The notes beneath the pieces are model-generated. The model saw only the letters and a program-made list of their open reading frames with translations. It made no database searches and was not told where the DNA came from. A program made the position numbers and the translations under genes. A DNA stretch of 48,470 nt, taken from the NCBI RefSeq assembly GCF_002093625.1, contig NZ_MRWD01000045.1, positions 1 through 48,470 on the forward strand. Direction: 5' to 3'. Of this stretch, positions 42,931-48,470 are shown in pieces. Position 1 is the stretch's first letter; each line of letters starts with the position of its first letter. Source of the DNA: Rouxiella silvae (GTDB taxonomy: Bacteria > Pseudomonadota > Gammaproteobacteria > Enterobacterales > Enterobacteriaceae).

Positions 42931-45300
42931 ATGGTTACGACAAAAAAGTCTGGGGCCGCTAAGGTCGTTACGATAATTCTGGCAATTATTGTGATTGCTG
43001 TGGGCATATTTATGCTGGCAGGCGGTATTTATTTAATCAGTCTTGATGGTTCCTGGTACTTTGCGCCAACAGGGTTAGTGATCGCTGTTTCAGGTGTGCT
43101 ACTGGGCATGCGGCGACCTTCAGGTGCGGCACTTTATCTCTTTGCACTGATCGCGAGTGTCCTGTGGTCTGTCTGGGAGGTCGGCTTTACTTTTTGGCCA
43201 CTGATCTCTCGTCTCTTTGCGCTGTCAGTATTAGCGTTATTTATTATGTTGAGCGTTCCTCTTCTCAACTTTAAACATCGCACACCGCCAAAAAAGGTTT
43301 CTTTCAGTGCTGCTGGCATTATTTTCATTGTCTTAATTGCTGCAGGCTGGAAGGCATTCATACCGCAACCGCTTGTCATGGAAGCATCGCCACCTCAGCC
43401 TGTTATGGGTAAAGCCTCTGGTGCTGAACCGGGTGCTGAGTGGCTGCATTATGGTCGAACGCCTGCAGGAACACGCTTTGCTGATGCCGACCAGATTACG
43501 CCAGAGAATGTATCTAGGCTGAATGTTGCATGGACATATCGCACGGGTGAGATCCCGAAGGGTCCCCAAGCGCATGTTGTCACCCCGTTGTTTGCTAATG
43601 GCATGCTTTACGGTTGTACGCATTCGAGCCAGATATTTGCGCTCAATGCAGAAACCGGTAAGGAAATATGGCATTACAATCCACATGCCAGCGGCAATTT
43701 TTTCCCACGCTGTCGTGGCGTCGCTTTCTACGATGCATCAACCGACCCCGTTGCCACATCTCAAGGTATTGACATTGCTGCCGTTTGCCGCCGCCGCGTT
43801 ATTTCAACCACAGTTGATGCACGTATTGTCGCGCTGGATGCGCAAACGGGTAAACCCTGTGAAGACTTTGGTGAACACGGCATTGTTGACTTACACACCG
43901 GTATGGGAACGTTCAAACCCGGATTTTATTTCCCCACTGCTGCACCGACGGTGGTACGCAACCTGGTCGTGGTAGGCGGTCTGGTTCAGGATAATCACGA
44001 GACGGGTGAACCTTCTGGCGTTATCCGTGCCTTTGATGTGCATTCAGGCAAGCTGGTATGGGCGTGGGATCTTGGTAATCCCGCCATTACCGCCCTTCCG
44101 CCTCAAGGTGAAGGCTACACGCCTGGAACGCCGAATGTCTGGTCGACCCCCGCTTATGACGACAAACTCGGGTTGATTTATCTTCCGACTGGAAATGCCA
44201 CACCCGATTTCTGGGGCGGTCACCGCACACCTGCGGCTGATAAATATTCTTCTTCAGTAGTAGCTCTGGACATCACAACAGGTCGTGAGCGCTGGCATTT
44301 CCAGACTGTTCACCATGATCGCTGGGATTACGACGTACCTTCGCAGCCTGCACTTTATGATGTGCCTGATGGAAAAGGCGGCACGACTCCGGCGTTGATA
44401 CAGACGACCAAACGCGGTGAGATATTCATGTTAGATCGCCGTACAGGGGTTCCTATTGCAAAAGTTGAAGAACGTCCCGTTCCCCAGGGCGGCGTCAGCG
44501 ATGATCGTAGCTCACCGACTCAGCCTTACTCTGTGGGTATGCCTTCCATCGGTACAGAGCCACTGAAAGAATCCCGTATGTGGGGAATGACGCCGCTGGA
44601 TCAGCTGGTCTGTCGCATTGAATTTCGTCAAGCGCGGTATGAAGGCGAGTTCACCCCGCCATCCGAAAAAACCTCAATTTTCTTCCCTGGCTGGGCGGGC
44701 GGCATGAACTGGGGTTCATCTTCCATCGCCGAGAACCGGGGTTACCTGCTGGTGAATGATTCGCGCATGGCAGTGTTGAATCGTTTGGTTCGTCGCCAGC
44801 AATATGATGCTACCGTTAAGGGCGACGGCACGCATGATGGCGGTGCACCTCAATATGGTACGCCATGGGGTGTTGAGCAGTCGCGCTTCCTGTCCCCGTT
44901 AGGTATTCCCTGCCAGGAACCGCCATACGGAACCTTAACGGCTATCGATCTCGCGACCAGAAAGATTGTCTGGTCAGTACCGATGGGTACGGTCGAGGAT
45001 ACTGGACCGCTAGGGATCGCAATGCATTTGCCGCTCCCCGTTGGCTTACCCACCCTCGGTGGACCTGTTTCAACTGCTTCAGGGCTGGTCTTCATGGCGG
45101 GTACGCAAGATTACTACATCCGCGCTTTGGACATCAAAACGGGCAAGGAGCTGTGGAAAGGACGTTTGCCTGTGGGAGGAGAAACTACACCAATGACCTA
45201 TACCGCCCAAAATGGTCGTCAGTACGTGGTAATCAGTGCCGGAGGGAATCGCACAACACCTATCAGGGGGGACTACATCATTGCCTTTGCACTCCCTTAA
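42931..45300 (+). CDS. Membrane-bound PQQ-dependent glucose/quinate/shikimate-family dehydrogenase
   Basis: A 789-residue quinoprotein of the Gcd family. Five membrane helices (about 10-140) include IYLISLDGSWYFAPTGL and VWEVGFTFWPLI, the parts that bind ubiquinone in Gcd. The periplasmic eight-bladed propeller starts EWLHYGRTPAGTRFADADQI and shows RCRGVAFYDAS, IRAFDVHSGKLVWAWD, GNATPDFWGGHRTPA, HHDRWDYDVPSQP (active-site Asp) and YVVISAGGNRTTP. It oxidises a sugar or polyol in the periplasm and passes electrons to ubiquinone. It resembles E. coli Gcd but with many differences, so it may be a paralogue with another substrate. A terminator follows. Confidence 0.9.
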   Translation: MVTTKKSGAAKVVTIILAIIVIAVGIFMLAGGIYLISLDGSWYFAPTGLVIAVSGVLLGMRRPSGAALYLFALIASVLWSVWEVGFTFWPLISRLFALSVLALFIMLSVPLLNFKHRTPPKKVSFSAAGIIFIVLIAAGWKAFIPQPLVMEASPPQPVMGKASGAEPGAEWLHYGRTPAGTRFADADQITPENVSRLNVAWTYRTGEIPKGPQAHVVTPLFANGMLYGCTHSSQIFALNAETGKEIWHYNPHASGNFFPRCRGVAFYDASTDPVATSQGIDIAAVCRRRVISTTVDARIVALDAQTGKPCEDFGEHGIVDLHTGMGTFKPGFYFPTAAPTVVRNLVVVGGLVQDNHETGEPSGVIRAFDVHSGKLVWAWDLGNPAITALPPQGEGYTPGTPNVWSTPAYDDKLGLIYLPTGNATPDFWGGHRTPAADKYSSSVVALDITTGRERWHFQTVHHDRWDYDVPSQPALYDVPDGKGGTTPALIQTTKRGEIFMLDRRTGVPIAKVEERPVPQGGVSDDRSSPTQPYSVGMPSIGTEPLKESRMWGMTPLDQLVCRIEFRQARYEGEFTPPSEKTSIFFPGWAGGMNWGSSSIAENRGYLLVNDSRMAVLNRLVRRQQYDATVKGDGTHDGGAPQYGTPWGVEQSRFLSPLGIPCQEPPYGTLTAIDLATRKIVWSVPMGTVEDTGPLGIAMHLPLPVGLPTLGGPVSTASGLVFMAGTQDYYIRALDIKTGKELWKGRLPVGGETTPMTYTAQNGRQYVVISAGGNRTTPIRGDYIIAFALP

Positions 45301-45319
45301 CATGACTAATGCCCTTAAC

Positions 45320-45342
45320 GCCCGCTGAATGGCGGGCTTTTT
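45320..45342 (+). terminator. Intrinsic terminator
   Basis: GCCCGC and GCGGGC form a 6-base stem with a 6-base loop, followed by five T, 19 bases after the quinoprotein stop. Confidence 0.85.
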
Positions 45343-45368
45343 GGTGATTTTTTTAAGAGATATTCGTT

Positions 45369-46547
45369 ATGCAAAGTGAGTCTATGCAGTCTGATGAATC
45401 AATAAGTTTTATGCGGATGCTAATGACATTGATGCTGGTTGTCTTGGCCGGTTTTTTAATTATCGGCATCGCACTACCGGTACTTCCCCGTTACGTTCAT
45501 TACCAACTGGGATTTGGAACCTTTGCTGTTGGTTTGGTGACGGGCGTGCAGTTCGCCGCATCTTTGTGTACCCGCTTTGCAGCGGGTCGTTATGCCGATC
45601 AGTACGGTGGTTGCCGATCCATTTATCTTGGCCTGATTATGGCGATTGTAGGTGGCGTGTTTTATCTGGTCTCAATCCCTTTTACTGCACAGCCTGCCCT
45701 GGCTATTACGCTGGTATTACTAGGAAGAGCCGTTGTAGGTGGAGCTGAAAGTTTCATTATTACGGGCGGAATGACGCTCGGACTGGCGCTGGCAGGCGGT
45801 AAACAAACTGGCCGGGTGATTGCCTGGGTGGGGACGGCCATGTTCGCCGCTTTTGCCCTTGGCGCGCCATTAGGAACATTTATCTTTGATCACTCTGGTT
45901 TTATTGCCATTGCCGTGACAACGGTAGTTCTGCCGTTTGCCGCGATGGCCATGGTACGCGTTCTTCCTGAACGAGTAGCGCCCTCAAATCAAAAAGGAAC
46001 GCTTTCACAGGCGTTGTCTTCAGTATGGTTACCAGGTTTGGGGGCTGCCTTTAATGGCGTGGGTTACGCCGCCTTGCTGTCATTTTCGGTACTGCTGTAT
46101 TCCCAGAAAGGTTGGGGGATGGGTTGGTTACCCATCACGGCGTTTGCTGCTGCATTGATCGCTGCACGACTGTTTATGGGACAGCTTATCGATCGTTCTG
46201 GTGGCACTCTGGTCGGTGTTTTATTTTCTCTGGTGACCGCTGTTGGTCAGGGACTGCTGTGGGCAGCACCTTCGCCGTGGATTGCAGCAGCAGGCGCAGC
46301 GCTGACAGGTGCCGGTTGGGCCATGGTTTATCCCGCATTTGGTTCTGAAGCAGTTAAACGTTTAGGTGGCTCGAACAAAGGCGTGGCGATGGCGACTTAC
46401 TCCGCATTCCCTGATCTTGCCATTGGATTGACCAGCCCCCTCTTAGGTCTGGTGGTGCCGGCCGGTCAAATGAACATGGCATTTTTATGGAGTGCCATTC
46501 TGGTGTTACTTGCAGTGCCTGTTGCACTGCTCGCAGCGAAGAAGTGA
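45369..46547 (+). CDS. MFS transporter, YhhS/YfcJ-like
   Basis: A 392-residue 12-helix major-facilitator protein of the YhhS/YfcJ (arabinose-efflux-like) group: GIALPVLPRYVHYQLGFGTF, GLVTGVQFAASLCTRFAAGR then YADQYGG (motif A), LGRAVVGGAESFIITGGM and GAGWAMVYPAFGSEAVKR are typical. Inner membrane; probably exports a sugar or organic acid. AAGAGA lies before the ATG. It is separated from the quinoprotein gene by a terminator, so it may have its own promoter. It could export the product or intermediates of the neighbouring oxidations. Confidence 0.87.
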   Translation: MQSESMQSDESISFMRMLMTLMLVVLAGFLIIGIALPVLPRYVHYQLGFGTFAVGLVTGVQFAASLCTRFAAGRYADQYGGCRSIYLGLIMAIVGGVFYLVSIPFTAQPALAITLVLLGRAVVGGAESFIITGGMTLGLALAGGKQTGRVIAWVGTAMFAAFALGAPLGTFIFDHSGFIAIAVTTVVLPFAAMAMVRVLPERVAPSNQKGTLSQALSSVWLPGLGAAFNGVGYAALLSFSVLLYSQKGWGMGWLPITAFAAALIAARLFMGQLIDRSGGTLVGVLFSLVTAVGQGLLWAAPSPWIAAAGAALTGAGWAMVYPAFGSEAVKRLGGSNKGVAMATYSAFPDLAIGLTSPLLGLVVPAGQMNMAFLWSAILVLLAVPVALLAAKK

Positions 46548-46771
46548 ACTGTGTTATAGGCCAGAATCACACAAATTATTGGTGAGTAATTCTCATATAT
46601 GCATTCAGCATTAGAGGGTTAATCGCGAGTAATCTTTTAGGCATACTGGTATCCCAATTTTGCAGTAGACAGTACCGAGCTGAAAGTAATCTTTCTTTCC
46701 AGGGCAAAAGCCCTGACATGCCGAATCATCTGCGTATCAAAAATGATTACTTCAAATTTTAAGGAAATGAA

Positions 46772-47176
46772 ATGACTACAATTTTCAAAGCGGGTTCACA
46801 GGCATCAATGGTTGGTCCTGCAGACTGGTTTACTGGCACCGTACGTATTGACCCGATGTTTGCCACCGATGAAAACGCACGAGCCAGTGCTGGTCACGTA
46901 ACGTTTGAACCAGGCGCACGTACAGCGTGGCATACCCATCCACTGGGACAGCGTTTGATTGTGACTTCAGGTTTTGGTTACGTGCAAACCTGGGGCGAGC
47001 CTGCACGTGAAATCCGAGCGGGTGACGTGGTTTGCATTCCTGCACATGAAAAACACTGGCACGGTGCCAGCGCGACAACCGCAATGACCCATATTGCCAT
47101 TCAGGAAGCACAAGATGGCAGCGTCGTTGAGTGGCTGGAGAAAGTCACCGATGAGCAATATGGGGACACTAAATGA
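46772..47176 (+). CDS. Cupin-domain protein, cytoplasmic paralogue of 38025
   Basis: A 134-residue single-domain cupin with no signal peptide. [17 protein letters not shown] and [17 protein letters not shown] are the two cupin motifs; [12 protein letters not shown] and [14 protein letters not shown] parallel the exported cupin at 38025. AAGGAAATGAA precedes the ATG. The gene overlaps the next SDR gene by 4 bases (ATGA), so both are made together. The family includes mandelonitrile-lyase-like and CMD-associated cupins; exact reaction unknown. Confidence 0.88.
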   Translation: MTTIFKAGSQASMVGPADWFTGTVRIDPMFATDENARASAGHVTFEPGARTAWHTHPLGQRLIVTSGFGYVQTWGEPAREIRAGDVVCIPAHEKHWHGASATTAMTHIAIQEAQDGSVVEWLEKVTDEQYGDTK

Positions 47177-47919
47177 GCAATAACATCAACGGAAAAGTCA
47201 TTGTCATTACAGGTGCCAGCAGCGGACTGGGTGAATGCACTGCACGTACCTTAAGCGCAAAAGGCGCGATTGTTGTTCTTGGGGCACGACGAATTGATCG
47301 TCTTGAAAAATTAGTCCATGACATTGAGAGCGGGGGTGGCAGAGCGCTTGCAGTTGCCACCGATGTCACAGATAAGTCTCAGGTTGAGAACTTGATGAAA
47401 GCAGCGGTCGATAAGTTTGGCCGGATTGATGTCCTTCTCAATAATGCCGGATTGATGCAGCAGTCCATGCTGGAAAGCCTGAAGGTAAATGAGTGGGATA
47501 ATATGATAGACATCAACATTAAAGGGACGCTTTATGGTATTGCCGCTGTTCTTCCTGTCATGAAAGAACAGAAGTTTGGCCATATCATTAATGTCTCTTC
47601 GATTGCGGGTCATAAAGTGACACCTGCTGGCGTGATTTACTGCGCGACTAAGCATGCTGTTCGCGTCATTAGCGAAGGGCTGCGTTCCGAGGTGAAACCC
47701 TATAATCTACGCACCACGATTATTTCTCCAGGCGCGGTAGATACTGAGCTGACGAACCATATCACTGAAGAAGGTGTCGCTGGACAAATCAAGCAATTCT
47801 ATGACGAGCATGCCCTTCCTCCGTCCTCGTTTGCGAGTGCTGTAGAGTTCGCGATTACTCAGCCAGAGAATATCGATATCAACGAAATTCTTTTCCGACC
47901 TACCAGTCAAGAGATGTAA
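47173..47919 (+). CDS. SDR-family oxidoreductase, paralogue of 27962
   Basis: A 248-residue short-chain dehydrogenase translationally coupled to the cupin (ATGA overlap). [24 protein letters not shown] (Arg pair suggesting NADP), [29 protein letters not shown] and [10 protein letters not shown] form the usual cofactor and Ser-Tyr-Lys sites. It ends [14 protein letters not shown], nearly the same as the SDR at 27962, and both share LYGIAAVLP. Followed by a clear terminator. Probably reduces a ketone or aldehyde; substrate unknown. Confidence 0.92.
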   Translation: MSNNINGKVIVITGASSGLGECTARTLSAKGAIVVLGARRIDRLEKLVHDIESGGGRALAVATDVTDKSQVENLMKAAVDKFGRIDVLLNNAGLMQQSMLESLKVNEWDNMIDINIKGTLYGIAAVLPVMKEQKFGHIINVSSIAGHKVTPAGVIYCATKHAVRVISEGLRSEVKPYNLRTTIISPGAVDTELTNHITEEGVAGQIKQFYDEHALPPSSFASAVEFAITQPENIDINEILFRPTSQEM

Positions 47920-47931
47920 TTCAATCCACAT

Positions 47932-47963
47932 GAGCCCAAATGTTTATTTCGGGCTCTTTTTTT
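47932..47963 (+). terminator. Intrinsic terminator of the cupin-SDR operon
   Basis: GAGCCC and GGGCTC form a 6-base stem, extended by A/T pairs, around an A/T-rich loop and followed by seven T. It lies 12 bases after the SDR stop. Confidence 0.85.
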
Positions 47964-48009
47964 CTAATTTAGGATTATTTGACGGTGAAATTGCCTCCCC
48001 GTTATTTAA

Positions 48010-48470
<461 letters not shown>

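Overview
The window looks like chromosomal accessory DNA from an enterobacterium (Enterobacterales; I cannot fix the genus). Reasons: an enterobacterial-type tRNA-Phe 3' fragment used as an attachment site, an SPI-7-type replication/partition module, NepI- and Gcd-like proteins close to the Escherichia coli families, IS3 and IS903-type remnants, and a LexA box of the enterobacterial CTGT-N8-ACAG form. There is no rRNA, no intact tRNA and no CRISPR array. Both edges of the window lie about 75 bases inside what look like insertion-sequence ends sharing the terminus TGTAAGCA, so the window may be a complete assembly contig bounded by copies of one IS.

Layout. 1-1150: an IS end interrupting a GNAT gene, then non-coding DNA with a dispersed repeat, and a minus-strand terminator that fits the chromosomal terminator of a tRNA-Phe gene. 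1152-7201: an attachment site (49-base 3' fragment of tRNA-Phe) followed by the overlapping module parA - dnaB-like - parB - DUF2857 - ParE-like toxin - STY4528-family replication protein, i.e. one end of an SPI-7/PAPI-1-type integrative conjugative element. No conjugation, topB or pilus genes follow, so the element appears cut short or rearranged. 7202-17350: a patchwork of small genes (GIY-YIG-like, DUF1737, P-loop kinase, PEP mutase/isocitrate lyase-like enzyme with divergent LysR, GNAT, RBBP9-like hydrolase with divergent Lrp/AsnC regulator, chorismate mutase, S66 peptidase, HEPN-like protein) mixed with gene wreckage: Tn3 and IS903 fragments, a 269-base direct duplication, an AraC-LysE fusion, and at least seven copies of a palindromic intergenic repeat.

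17682-21447: the most striking unit. A promoter overlapped by a LexA box precedes a phage-type fibre gene with an S74 self-cleaving chaperone domain, a large colicin/S-type-pyocin-like bacteriocin with a TolB-box-like N-terminus and an unfamiliar C-terminal toxin domain, and a small probable immunity gene, closed by a terminator. Next come a lipoprotein endonuclease with an overlapping small gene, a one-helix membrane protein, a small acidic protein, a truncated PP2C phosphatase and an intact IS3-family element (24191-25446).

25557-48396: a 23-kb oxidoreductase island: three aldo/keto reductases (one cut), four SDRs (one frameshifted), a Tat-signal zinc alcohol dehydrogenase, two PQQ dehydrogenases (one soluble and exported, one membrane-anchored), two cupins, a lipoprotein CMD-family protein, an exported isochorismatase-fold protein, an exported DUF2255 protein, a tautomerase, three transporters and two close LysR regulators. 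Several proteins whose families are normally cytoplasmic carry export signals here, suggesting redox chemistry in the periplasm on an unknown small molecule, with electrons entering the quinone pool through the PQQ enzymes. Repeated gene types within the island (SDR, cupin, LysR, AKR) point to growth by duplication.
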